Part shown: positions 11,713 to 23,238 of the stretch, one piece after another
Layout: every line of letters starts with the position of its first letter
Position numbering within the stretch: position 1 is the stretch's first letter
Assembly (NCBI GenBank): GCA_015183035.1
Contig: JACZZP010000002.1
Coordinates: 2,790,001 to 2,854,000 of the forward strand
Length of the DNA stretch: 64,000 nucleotides
Direction of reading: 5' to 3'
From: Meloidogyne chitwoodi
Taxonomy: Eukaryota; Nematoda; Chromadorea; Rhabditida; Meloidogynidae
The notes under the pieces: generated by a model
The model's database searches: none
Told to the model about the DNA's origin: nothing
What the model saw: only the letters and a program-made list of their open reading frames with translations
Translations under genes and position numbers: made by a program

Positions 11713-12083
11713 AAAAATAAATTTAATATAAGATAACTCGACTATTTATAACATTTTTCACAAATTTTTGTGTTGGATAAATATAATTATGGATAAAAAT
11801 ATTCAAAAATAATCTTTTTTAATTTATAAGTGGAACTATGAAAATTAAAAATGCATTCTAGAGATGGGGTTCTAAATATCATTAATTGAGTAATAGGGAT
11901 GATTAGGTTTATTTTAATGTCTTTAACATTTAAAATATATAAGGTTAAATTTGTTCTAAATAAAAGGATGACAAACATTTTTTCCTTATTGTTTAAATTT
12001 CAGTTATTTTGTTTTTAAAAAAATAAATTTTTAATATTCTTATTTTTTAGTTAATTTTAATTATTTAAAGAAACCAAATAAAA

Positions 12084-12911
12084 ATGTTGACAAAATATTC
12101 AACTCTTTTAATCATATATCTTTTGAATTATTTACCTGTAATTTTTGGGGATTGGATGATTAATAACATTGAATCCGCGGAAATGATTGAGGAAGGATCT
12201 TTAATGCGTGGGGATCTTTGGCGCGCTGATGGTGATTATACGGTAAATTAAGAATAAATATTAAAATATTAAATTTTCTTATCACAGCAAAATGCTACTT
12301 GTATATCCACAAATCCATGTTTGAATGATGCTGATTGTGGTTTTAAAGGACTATGCAAAACTGGTCGAATTTGTGAGTGCACTTGTGGAGAAAAAGCGCT
12401 ATGTATTTTTTAAATTTTTTAAATAATTATATTAATAACAACTATTTGTACAATTTTAGGTATCGTCCCTGCTATATCGCTTTTAGTCGAAACACTAAGT
12501 GGGAGTCCTCAAAGTAAGTGTGGAGGTCTTCAAAATGCATGTAATGTAACAACAAATTTGTGTGAATGTGAAAAAGCTTATAAAAATGCTGGATTTAAAA
12601 ATACAACAGATGCTATTCAAAAGATTTGTGCGCCAGCGAAGAAGTGTGCAAGTGTAAGTTTGAAAGATTTTATTATTTGAATTTTATTCCTATTTTCCGG
12701 ATCAGTTTATTTATTAGATAATTTATAGCTAGTAAAAAGTTTATGAATTATTTAAGGTTCCAGAAAGTTATAAATATAAATTATTTAAGTTTCCGGAAAG
12801 TTATAAATTATTTAAGTTTCCGGAAAGTTATTTTTGAACTAATTTTATTCTTTCTAGAATAATGACTGCTTTGGTATGACTTGCTTATTAGGGTATTGCG
12901 AATGTCACTAA
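12084..12911 (+). CDS. secreted cysteine-rich protein B (paralogue of A)
   Basis: Four exons (12084-12242, 12288-12402, 12460-12653, 12858-12911) encode about 173 residues. A signal peptide (STLLIIYLLNYLPVIFG) is followed by SLMRGDLWRADGDY, matching SFWRDDEN of protein A in position. The Cys-rich block is CISTNPCLNDADC, then CKTGRICECTCGEKALC. The conserved domain has KCGGLQNACNVTTNLCEC, AYKNAGFKNTTDAIQKIC and a C-terminal DCFGMTCLLGYCECH. The copy has one extra intron relative to protein A, inside the codon for the Cys after EKAL. Intron 3 contains three short repeats around TTTCCGGAAAGTTATAAATTA (12755-12835). The two copies were probably made by tandem duplication and have diverged well beyond recent duplicates. 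Confidence 0.8.
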
Positions 12912-15390
12912 AAAATAAAAATAATAATAAAATATTATTTAATAAATATATCTTAATAAATTCATTCAAATTAAAATTTATAATATTTTTCTAATTTTTA
13001 CTAAAATATAATAGTAAATTATTTTTTAATATTTATTTTAGTTGGACACCGAATGCTCCATTTCCTTATTTCATTTTTTCTCTCATATTTTTTTTGAAAT
13101 TTAAAGGGGAAATGCCGGATACAGAAAGGCAAACAATAAAAAAGGGTGTCATTCACTTTGTATATAATTTTTATTTTAAGTATTTTCCAACAACAATTAT
13201 TTTAAAAATAAATTCCTTTACATATTTTTTAATTTTAAAATTATGATTTAAATGATGGGTTAGCTAAAGGCAAATATTTTAAGACATTATTCGAATAATA
13301 TTGTAAAATATTTCAAATAATTTTTACCTATAAAGATAGGGGTTTTAATTTTTATTTTCCGGTCATTTAACGCAAATAATTATAGAGATAATAAAATTTC
13401 TTTTAACTTCCTTTTTTGCTTAAAGCAATATTGGCAACTCTTTTCTTTTTGAAAAGGCTTTAAAAAACTCTTAAAATTTCTAAAGGCAAAAATTATTGAA
13501 GGGGATTAACTTAAATATTTTTATAAAATATTTAAGTCATTGACCCGTTCATTTTTTTCATTTTTTTATTTATTAATAATATGCCTGAAAAGAAAAAATA
13601 GTCAAGCAAACGTTCCTAAAAAATTTTTTTGCTTCCAATACTTTCAGTAAAACATCATTATAACCAAAAAATATTTAAAAAATAAAATTTTTCAAAATTA
13701 GCCTTAAAAAATCTAAAATAAAAAATAAATTCTTCATTAAAATTAGTGTGAAATACCCTGAGGCATATAATTCTTATTTGCATATTTTGGTGTTTGGCTT
13801 TTCTAAAAAAATTTTAGCCCAATTATTTAAATGTTAAGATGCTAAAACAACAAAAAAATGTTAAAATAAAAATTTAAAAATAATATTTTCATTAATTATT
13901 AGAATTTATATTTTTTGGTCTCCCTAAATTGATAAAAATGTTCACAAATCGACACAGCGTTTTTCGTAAGTTTTTTTTAATTTTATGATTTTAAATAAAC
14001 TTTTTTTCAAGTTTTATTTTTTTATTTTAATCCCATTGAAGGAAATATATATTTTACCCATAATATCACCACTATTATCTTCTTAGTGATCTTAAAGGAA
14101 ATTTTATTTGTTTATGTTTCCTAAAAAAATTTTCCATCATAATTATCCCTTTGAAAAAAAGTAAATATTTAGACATTTTTTAAATATAAATATTTAAAAC
14201 AGCTGTTTCTAGTTATATTTCTAGTTAAGTAATTTAAGAATATTTATTTTATTAGTCTTGAACTTTAATAAAAACACAAAAAACAAACAAACTTTTTTGA
14301 TAAAATATGAGTTGATCAAAATTAAGGAGATTTTTTCAAGTGTTTTTTTATAGTAAATAAGTTTAAAAATACTTAACACTTGAAAACACAAACTTTTTTA
14401 TTCCTTTTTCTCTTTCAAGTTTTAAAATTTGCTTAAATTTTAAAAATCTGTTCCTCACACATATTTATAATTTTATTTTATTTTTTTCTACTTTTATTTT
14501 ATAAATTTATTTTTTATTGTTCAATAAATATTCTTCTCTTAAATGTATAATATTGTTTCCGGCACTTTTCTCTTTTTGCTAAATTTATTTTCTTTAAAAT
14601 CCATTTTTGAACACCTTATAGAAGCAATAGTTTATGTTGTTTTATTAGCCATAATTCTTAAATAAATTATTATTTCAAAATTAGCTTTATACTATCCAAC
14701 AGAGAAGTAATTTAGCTTTAAAAAATTTTTAATAATTAATTCTAATAGTAAGGACAAAAATGTTATGACGCCAAAAAACTTATCTACCTGCCTTTAACTC
14801 CAAGTTTTTCATTCATTTTTTTCGCTTCCCACAATTAAATAATATCAAAAAATAATTTTATTTTTAGCTAATTTAATAGCTAAGCTTTTGTGCAAAAAAA
14901 ATAAAAAAAATATTTTGCCAGAAGGTAAATAATAAAGATAAATGGACGTCACACTCTTCTTTCTCAAGTGTTCTCTGGGAAAGTTAGCTTAAACTAAAAA
15001 TGGCTTTTTAACTGCTTCTACTAGCTATAGATACTACTTTGTTTTTGCTACATCTTTTTATATTTTATTTAATATTTTAATATATTTTTTTAATACAATA
15101 TTTTATTTTTTCTTTTATTTGTTTCTACCTACTTATTTTCCCTACAATTTAGATCTAAATTGTTGTTCCTCATTTTAACCCTATTTTCACATTTTTATAT
15201 AACTCTTCCGGATGCAGACTTGAAAAAATTGCTAAAAATGCAAATTTAAAATGTGTTGCTTGGCCTTTTATTATTTTATAAAATGTTGATGATTTTACTT
15301 TTTCTTTTAATTTTTAATAAAAAATAAAAATTATATTTATTAAAGTAAATATTTAATTTAATAATTTATTCAGTTCCATCAGTAACTGCA
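12912..15390. other. 2.5-kb AT-rich intergenic region
   Basis: No convincing exon on either strand. It contains TTTCAAGTTTTA motifs near 13960-14010, 14335 and 14410. It probably includes the upstream region of the Kv channel. TTCAG lies 15 bp before the channel's ATG and may be a trans-splice acceptor or the end of an upstream intron. Confidence 0.5.
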
Positions 15391-18068
15391 ATGGATGAAA
15401 GAGTAGTTATTAATGTTGGTGGAATTAGGCATGAAACTTATCAAGCAACATTAAAAAAGATACCGGCAACTCGTCTTTCAAGGCTGAGTCCTGCACAGTC
15501 AAATTACGATCCACTTTTAAATGAATATTTTTTTGATAGACATCCTACTGTTTTTGAACAGGTTGTAAAAATAATTCTGATTTTGAATAAAACATTAATA
15601 CAAAAATACATTACTTTTAAGTTTTAATAAAAAAAGAAAATACATTCAAGTTTTAATAAAAATACAATTAAAGTTTTAATGAAAGTAAAATACGCTTAAG
15701 TTTTAATAAAAATAAAATAGTTTAAGTTCGAAAAATACAAATGCGTAATTCTGATATTCTAGATTTTAAATTATTATCGTACCGGAAAGTTACATTACCC
15801 AACCTCAGTATGCGGCCCTTTATTTGAGGAAGAGCTAGAATATTGGGGGCTTGATGCTAATCAAGTGGAGCCTTGCTGTTGGATGACTTATAATCAAGTA
15901 TAAAAATATTTAAATAATTTTAGATTTAAAAATTTATTTTATTTCCAGCATAGGGATACACAAGAAACACTTGCAGTTTTAGACAAGTTGGACATGGATT
16001 GTTTAAAAGACGAAGACCCCCAAACCAGAGAACAACAAAGAATGAAAAAGTTTGGCTGGGAGGAAGCTTATTGGGAAGGTAGAATAGATTGGTGGATGAG
16101 AATAAAACCAAAAATTTGGGCACTTTTTGATGAGCCTTATTCTTCTGCAGCTGCAAAAGTTCATTTTTTAATTTTAATTTAAAAATTTCAAGTTCAGGTA
16201 GTTGCTTCCATCAGTGTTTGCTTTATTTGTGTCTCCATTTTCTCTTTTTGCCTCAAAACTCATCCTAGTTTTCGTGTTCCCCTTCTGGCAAGTTCAGATA
16301 ATGAAAATAATATTACCTCAAATATGGTTGAAAATAAAAACCTCAACAGTAATAATTATTCTCCTCATACCTTTTCTTCTTCTACTACTTCTGCTGATCA
16401 TAAAATAGGCACCGAACCTCACAAATATTTTTCTCAGGTAAAAAGGAAATACATATAACTTAAAATAAACTTGGAATCAAAATTTTTAAACAAATTTAAA
16501 TCATAATTTTTAAACTAACCTTAAATCATAATTTTTAAACTAACCTTAAATCATAATTTTTAAACTAACCTTAAATCAGAATTTTTAAATAAACTTGAAA
16601 TCAGAATTTGTATTATTTATCATTTTATATCTATTAATTTAATATTAAAGATTGAATTTATCTGCAACATTTGGTTCACTTTTGAAATACTCAGCCGGTT
16701 TTTTTGCTGTCCCAATCAAATTCACTTTATAAAATCTCCTTTAAATATAATTGATCTGATTGCAACTCTTAGGTGTTTTTGAATTTTTTCTTAATAATTT
16801 TTATTTTAGTTTTTATACTGATGCAGTATTGGTACGTTTATTGGATGATAAAGCACCAAAAGATTTGGTAGAATTTCTCTCAATGATACGTATTTTGAGG
16901 CTTTTTAAGCTTACTCAGCACCATCGTGGTCTTCAAATCTTAATACATACATTCCGTGCTTCAGCTAAAGAATTAATGCTTTTGGTTGTTTTTAGAAAAT
17001 CAGAATTAATTAATTTATTTTTAAAGGTATTCTTTTTAATTTTGGGCGTTGTAATTTTTGCTACACTTATTTATTATGCAGAGAAAACAGAAATTAACCC
17101 AAATAATCAATTTACGGTAATTTTTGTTAATATTGCAATTAATATCCTAGAGAATTTAAAAATAAACTTGAAATCAGAATTTTACTATTTCATTCTTTTA
17201 ATTTATAAAAATATTTATTTAGTCTATACCTGTTGGTCTTTGGTTTTCTTTAATTACTATGACTACTGTAGGTTACGGAGACATGACACCCCAGGTAATA
17301 TAAAATTTTAGAGAATCTTTATTGAATTATTATAATCTTAAAATATAATAGACCTATCTTGGTCGTTTGGTTGGATCAGTCTGTGCAGTTATGGGTGTTC
17401 TCAGCATTGCTTTACCTGTACCAGTGATTGTTTCCAACTTTGCCATGTTTTATTCACATTCCCAGGCGCGTGAGAAACTGCCTAGAAAAAGAAGACGTGT
17501 TCTTCCTGTTGAACAGGTAATTTTTAATAATTTTTGTTTTTAAATTATTTTAATTATTAAAAAAAGGTTCGTCTACAATTTCGGAGACATGCGCAGAGTT
17601 CATTTATTGAACCTAATTTACTAAGCAGAACAGCTTCACAAAGACGGAATGCTATTGCTAACGCTATTATTAATAATTCTGGTAGGAATATTAATTACAT
17701 AATTAAACTTTAAATCAGAATATATACTTTATATAATTTTAGAGCGTAGTACAGAAATGGTTCTTGATGCTCGTCTCAGTCTTTTACAAAATGCAGTTCC
17801 TCTTGATCGCCATCAGCCACCAGCAAAGTTATCCAATAGCTCTCCCCTTGGACTTTTGTTAAACAACATTCGTGCAAGTGCTTCTCATTGCGGATCTCCT
17901 TCACGCAGCAAACCTTGCCGATCACCACGCAGTCCATCTAGTCCAGTAAATTATGGTGCACAGATTAATACAACAAATACAGTAAAATACAAGAAACGCA
18001 ACTCTCTTGGGATTGATCAACAAAGCAGTGGAATAGTTTCACAACAGCACAGGTTGTTAAAAGGTTAG
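15391..18068 (+). CDS. voltage-gated K+ channel, Shaw/Kv3 type
   Basis: Eleven exons join to about 608 residues. The T1 tetramerisation domain starts at the N-terminus ([56 protein letters not shown]). S1 is [18 protein letters not shown]2-S3 includes [20 protein letters not shown] and [18 protein letters not shown]4 is [16 protein letters not shown] with basic residues every third position. S5 is [14 protein letters not shown]. The pore has [12 protein letters not shown], so the selectivity filter is intact, and S6 has [11 protein letters not shown] with the PVP hinge. The C-tail is Arg/Ser-rich. The T1 and S4 signatures point to the Shaw branch (C. elegans egl-36 or the shw genes), which gives delayed-rectifier current in muscle and neurons. 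The intron at 16988-17026 is only 39 bp, a multiple of three and stop-free. Confidence 0.93.
16461..16620. repeat. 25-bp tandem repeat in a Kv channel intron
   Basis: Three to four copies of the unit TAAATCATAATTTTTAAAC plus TAACCT lie in the intron before the S2 exon, grading into the dispersed AAACTTGAAATCAGAATTT motif that is common between 15.6 and 21.4 kb. Confidence 0.7.
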
Positions 18069-18376
18069 AAAATTATAAAACAAAAAAATGTTTATAAAAT
18101 ATTTCTATACATTCTTAAAAATTAATATTTAATAATGAATAAGTAAATAGAATAAATGCGAGAATTTTTGTGTAGAGTAAAAGTAGAAAATTAAAATTTA
18201 ATTTATGAAGTTTTTTTAGGATATTTTTAGTTTTTTAAGTAAGAAACTATCAGAATAAACTTGAAACCAGAATGTTAATAAAACTTGAAACAATTTCAGA
18301 ATTATTAAAAATAAACTTTAATGAAAATAAAGAATAAAATACATGAAGTTAATAATAAATAAACTTTAAATCAGAA

Positions 18377-19131
18377 TTATTGTAATTGTGTTTGTGTTAA
18401 TATTGGTTGAGATCTACTTTTTTGTTGTGTATTGTTTCGCTGTTTGTTATTGTTAGCATAAGCATTTACAGAATTTTCGTCTTTAAATCGTATAAAAAAA
18501 TCGGCAAGATATGCAATAAATGCTGTTAATGTTGCTCCCTATTTAAGAAAAATTATTCTGATTTTTGTATTTAATAAACTGACCACAGGGAAAAACCAAA
18601 GTAGCAAAAATGTTGCTCGCGTTAAATTATAAATAGCAAAAAATGTTCCAAGTAAATGCATACCCGTTGCTAATGCTGTATAGAATTTTTCCTTTAAATA
18701 AAAAGAAAATTATTTAAATTACAATTTTAAGAAGCATACTAATAAATCAAAATTGTAATAATAAAAGGCATCTGGAACACTGAATAAATGGCCAACTGCA
18801 AAAAATGTAGTGCCTATAAGAAAGAATCCATGTACACAAACGGCATTGAACAATTGCCAAAAATCCCAGAGATAATTAACACAAAAGGGTGCCCACCTAT
18901 TTGGCCAACAATGAATTGTTAAAATAAGAGCAAAAAGACCAAAAAACTTTATTATAAAAATAAAAAAATTTAAATTAAATTTTTAACCATTTGGATAAGT
19001 TTAAGTTGATTTCCACGTTCCTCCAAAAAAGCTCTATCAAATTTCAGAGGTGGTCTTGTTCTAACAATTCTTTGAGGAACATTATTGTTTCTGCCACCAA
19101 TAACTACTAAACGTGTTGATTGTTGTGACAT
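18377..19131 (-). CDS. four-TM protein, MARVEL-like
   Basis: Four exons on the minus strand, probably from ATG 19129-19131 (MSQQSTRLVVIGGRN); an in-frame upstream extension to an acceptor near 19290 is possible. After a basic, proline-containing N-terminus come LKLIQMFFGLFALILTIHCW (TM1), FNAVCVHGFFLIGTTFFAVG (TM2), ALATGMHLLGTFFAIYNL (TM3) and FLLLWFFPVGATLTAFIAYL (TM4), then an Asn/Gln-rich cytoplasmic tail ending at TAA 18377. Four evenly spaced TM segments, with the first directly after a LKLIQ motif, recall MARVEL-domain proteins of vesicle and junction membranes. That assignment rests on pattern only. It is convergent with the Kv channel, about 300 bp from its stop. Confidence 0.6.
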
Positions 19132-20740
19132 TTTTGTTTTTGTAATTTGTTGTTGACTTGATGATTTAGGATTAGAAGAAGCGGGTACGATATTTTGAAG
19201 CAATGTTTCAGCAGAAAGTTTTTGAGGTGGGGAAAAGGTTTGTAAAGTTTGTATTTTTCTGTTGCAAGTTGGTGAAGCGTTTACAGTAACTAGACAAATC
19301 AGAATTTTTTAATGAGAGACAAGTTGTATTTTTTAGTTTAAAAGGGAAAAAATCAGAATATCGTGTATTTTTATTTATACAAACCTAAGTTTTCTTGTAT
19401 ATTTAGGGAATATCAGCAAACTTTTAGTCTACTAAAAATAAATCAAGTGAGCAAAACACATAATTATTCTGTTTTCTATTAAAGTATATGCCTGTTATTA
19501 TCCCTTTTATACAAGAGAAATAGAGGATTATCTGTGCTTGCTTTTTTTTTTATTAAAATTTATGTATTATTTTGATGCGCGCAAACTTTTAAAATTAAAA
19601 AATCCAAAAATAAAAACAAAAAAGAAATACATTTATTTGTATAAATATTTCCGGCAAAAAATGAGAAAAAAATGTTCCAAAAATGGCGGCGACTTTTTAT
19701 TTTTTACCTATTCATGAGCGCTTAAAAATACTCAGCAAACATTCCCAGAGTTATACATACGAGCGATATAAACAAAAAATATTAAATTCTCGGATGTTGC
19801 AGGGCAATTAAAAAATGTGCGCATAGAGCAAAACTTGAAAAAAAAATTTTTATTTTTGTGTTAAGTTAGAGGAAATATGGGGAAATGGGAAGAATAATGA
19901 ATCATCACGTTAAATATTATTTTTTATTTTTTAAAAAATCAGAATAAACTTGCGTGACTATAATAAAAGTGATTTTATGATAAACTGCTGCGTGACTATT
20001 TTTTGGAATATAATAAGGGATTTTTTTGGATATTGATAATTAAATTAGGGAAAAAATAATTGGGCAAGACTTAAAAAATAAATTATCAAATTTTGAAATA
20101 TTAAAAATAAATTTATCTGTTAAGAAAGTGTTTTCCTTTAAAAAATAAAAAATAAAATAAAAAAGCAATTTGTTTATACAATAAAATGGCAGCAAAAGCA
20201 TTACACATCATCTCACCTCACAGTTGGGCTAGGTTGGTGGGGGTTGGGGCTAGTGTGAATTGACAGAATTTTCGATAACGATTGTGAAAATAAAAAATAA
20301 ATAAAATAAAAAAAGGATTGCTTAACACAAATTATATTGATTTTGAAATTATATTTGCAATTAAAATTGGGTAGGGGAATTATCCAAAATTTAATAAAAT
20401 TAAAATAAACTTACTTATATGAACCTTTTTAAGCATTATTTCAATTTTTTATATTAAAATTTCCATTTTTAAATTAATTTTTAATCAAATAAAAAAAGAA
20501 GAGTTAATATTTAAAAAAATAAAATGGATATTGGCCATTAAAAAAATATTTTTTAAAAATAAAATATTTATAATAGTTTATTATTTAGTATATTATTATT
20601 CATCATTCCAACAGCTTATTCATTCATTGCTTTGCTGCGATTTTTTTTAAATATTTTATAGGCTTTTTTGTGAAATAGTGGAATAAAAAAATATAAAATA
20701 GAATTTTTATTTATTTATTTTAATTTAAGAAAAGACTAGA
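19132..20740. other. intergenic AT-rich region
   Basis: No clear exon apart from the possible 5' extension of the MARVEL-like gene (to about 19290). It contains a GC-richer patch at 20210-20270 of unknown meaning and scattered TCAGAAT motifs. The rest is AT-rich sequence with no signal I can name. Confidence 0.45.
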
Positions 20741-21133
20741 ATGGCTGCCAAATATAACAATTATCATAATAAAACTTCCCCTTCAAAAGAAATTTCATCA
20801 ATTTGTCAAAAATTTCAAAAACAAAATAAATTGGACATTTCTGTTTTGGAAGAAGAAATTAATTTATCTAATAATACTGCTACAACTCCAAGACGAAGAA
20901 AAATGAAAGAAAAAATATTATCAAATGAATTTAATAATAAAAATTATTCCAAAGAAGGCAATGATCTTTTTGAAACAAAAAGTCAAAAAAGTTTTGAAGA
21001 AGAAAATTCTCCAGAAAAAGAAACTTTGTCACTAGCCGCAAGTAATAGTAGTGCTGATAAATTAAGAAAATTATCTGACAGTGTAATAAATAAATTCGGA
21101 TCTCTTTGGGGGAGAACAACTACTCAGATTTAA
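20741..21133 (+). CDS. small low-complexity hypothetical protein
   Basis: A single-exon frame of 130 codons with a true ATG, and a TTTAAG acceptor 12 bp upstream that could be a trans-splice site. It is rich in Lys, Asn, Ser and Glu, with a basic ATTPRRRKMKEK patch and a C-terminal segment ADKLRKLSDSVINKFGSLWG that could form an amphipathic helix. The balanced codon use and the ordered C-terminus argue for a real gene rather than chance. I know of no family for it. Confidence 0.45.
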   Translation: MAAKYNNYHNKTSPSKEISSICQKFQKQNKLDISVLEEEINLSNNTATTPRRRKMKEKILSNEFNNKNYSKEGNDLFETKSQKSFEEENSPEKETLSLAASNSSADKLRKLSDSVINKFGSLWGRTTTQI

Positions 21134-21441
21134 TTGTTTTGTATTTTATTTTATATACCTATGTATTTATTGTATGCAAAAATACAAAAAAAAATAAACT
21201 TTGTATTACACAATTATCAAACCTGGAGCATACACTTAAAAATAAAACTTGAAACAAAAAAACCAGAATAAAAGAAAATAAACTTTGTATTACTCAGTTA
21301 TTAAACTTGAAACATCTCTATTAATAAAACTTTAAATAAAAAATCCGAATAAAAATACAGAAAATAAAGTAAATTATTAGTTTCTAACGTGTTTATGTGA
21401 TACCTACTAGATATTATTATTTTTTAATTAAATTATTAATA
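21134..21441. other. spacer with AAACTTGAAA motifs
   Basis: Several imperfect copies of the motif AAACTTGAAACAAAAAAACC and relatives; no coding signal. Confidence 0.5.
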
Positions 21442-22346
21442 TAATAAAAAATAATTAAAAAAAGTTTTAATAATAAAAATATAATAAATTTTAGATAATC
21501 ATTATTTTTAGTTTAAGATAATTATAAAAAATAATTAAAAAAAGTTTTAATAATAAAAATATAATAAATTTTAGATAATCATTATTTTTAGTTTAAGATA
21601 ATTATAAAAAATAATTAAAAAAAGTTTTAATAATAAAAATATAATAAATTTTAGATAATCATTATTTTTAGTTTAAGATAATTATAAAAAATAATTAAAA
21701 AAAGTTTTAATAATAAAAATATAATAAATTTTAGATAATCATTATTTTTAGTTTAAGATAATTATAAAAAATAATTAAAAAAAGTTTTAATAATAAAAAT
21801 ATAATAAATTTTAGATAATCATTATTTTTAGTTTAAGATAATTATAAAAAATAATTAAAAAAAGTTTTAATAATAAAAATATAATAAATTTTAGATAATC
21901 ATTATTTTTAGTTTAAGATAATTATAAAAAATAATTAAAAAAAGTTTTAATAATAAAAATATAATAAATTTTAGATAATCATTATTTTTAGTTTAAGATA
22001 ATTATAAAAAATAATTAAAAAAAGTTTTAATAATAAAAATATAATAAATTTTAGATAATCATTATTTTTAGTTTAAGATAATTATAAAAAATAATTAAAA
22101 AAAGTTTTAATAATAAAAATATAATAAATTTTAGATAATCATTATTTTTAGTTTAAGATAATTATAAAAAATAATTAAAAAAAGTTTTAATAATAAAAAT
22201 ATAATAAATTTTAGATAATCATTATTTTTAGTTTAAGATAATTATAAAAAATAATTAAAAAAAGTTTTAATAATAAAAATATAATAAATTTTAGATAAGC
22301 ATTATTTTTAGTTTAAGATAATTATAAAAAATAATTAAAAAAAGTT
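21442..22346. repeat. 80-bp tandem satellite, about 11 copies
   Basis: An 80-bp unit that begins ATTATAAAAAATAATTAAAA, runs through TTTTAGATAATCATTATT and ends TAGTTTAAGATA repeats head to tail about 11.3 times. Copies look identical by eye except for a T-to-G change in the last full copy (GATAAGC near 22297) and small differences at the left edge. This high uniformity implies recent amplification or homogenisation. The unit is nearly pure A/T and has no reading frame. Confidence 0.95.
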
Positions 22347-23238
22347 GATTATACCGGAATGAAAAATTATATGATTTCTACGCAGATACATAGATGAACC
22401 ATCAGTCGAAGAATTACTTTACTTATTTTAGAAAATGCGATACAAAGAAATAGATTTACACTAAAATAATAAATTTAACAAAACTTTTTTATTTAAGCAT
22501 AAGAGTAAAAGACAGTCCATCTAAACATTGTACATATTATGTGTCTAGCCTTATTCGTTATAATACCAACTTATTCAGCACTAATACGACGATTAATGAT
22601 TTATTCACTTTTCAATAATACACATTCTGTAAATCCACGTTCTATTTAAAATGCATAAATAATTTAAATTAAATATAATGGAGAATATAAATTCTGATTT
22701 AATTAATTAAATTTTAAAGAGAATTTAATGAGGAGAAACTAAATTAATAGTAGAGGAATTATTGAAATTATTTTTCTGTTTTTGTAGAAATGTGAAGCAA
22801 CCACTACAATTGCCTTGCCTTCAAATAGGCGACTAATTGTCCGCGACTAATCGACGGTGTCTAACTGTCCGCTGCTGATAGAGACGGCCCTAGTGTTAAA
22901 ACAAAAGTTTCATTTATTAACGCTATTCAGTTATTTTTGGACAAAGATTTGTCTTACCTTTTATCGGGATCCGTTCCTATTTTCTCTACAAAAAATAATA
23001 AATTTTCATAAACATTTTTAATTTTAAATGGACAAAAAACTGATTTGAATTTAACATACTAATTCGTCGCATCACGATATTTTTGAGAATAAAAAGAAAA
23101 GGTTCTGTTAAAAACTTTTGTAGACATACATAGTCCCTTCATACATCTCTTTAATTTGCCTATAGGATTAAATAAACTACTTTATATGTTGATTTGTTAA
23201 TGTATATTTAATTTAAAATTTTTTTATTTTTATTGAAG
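22347..23238. other. intergenic region
   Basis: No exon that I can support. A GC-richer stretch at about 22820-22890 has repeated ACTAATTGTCCG / CTAACTGTCCG words of unknown nature. Confidence 0.45.

Noticed and set aside
21442..22346. Possible CRISPR-like array
   Set aside because: Units abut with no unique spacers, and the host is eukaryotic; it is a plain satellite.
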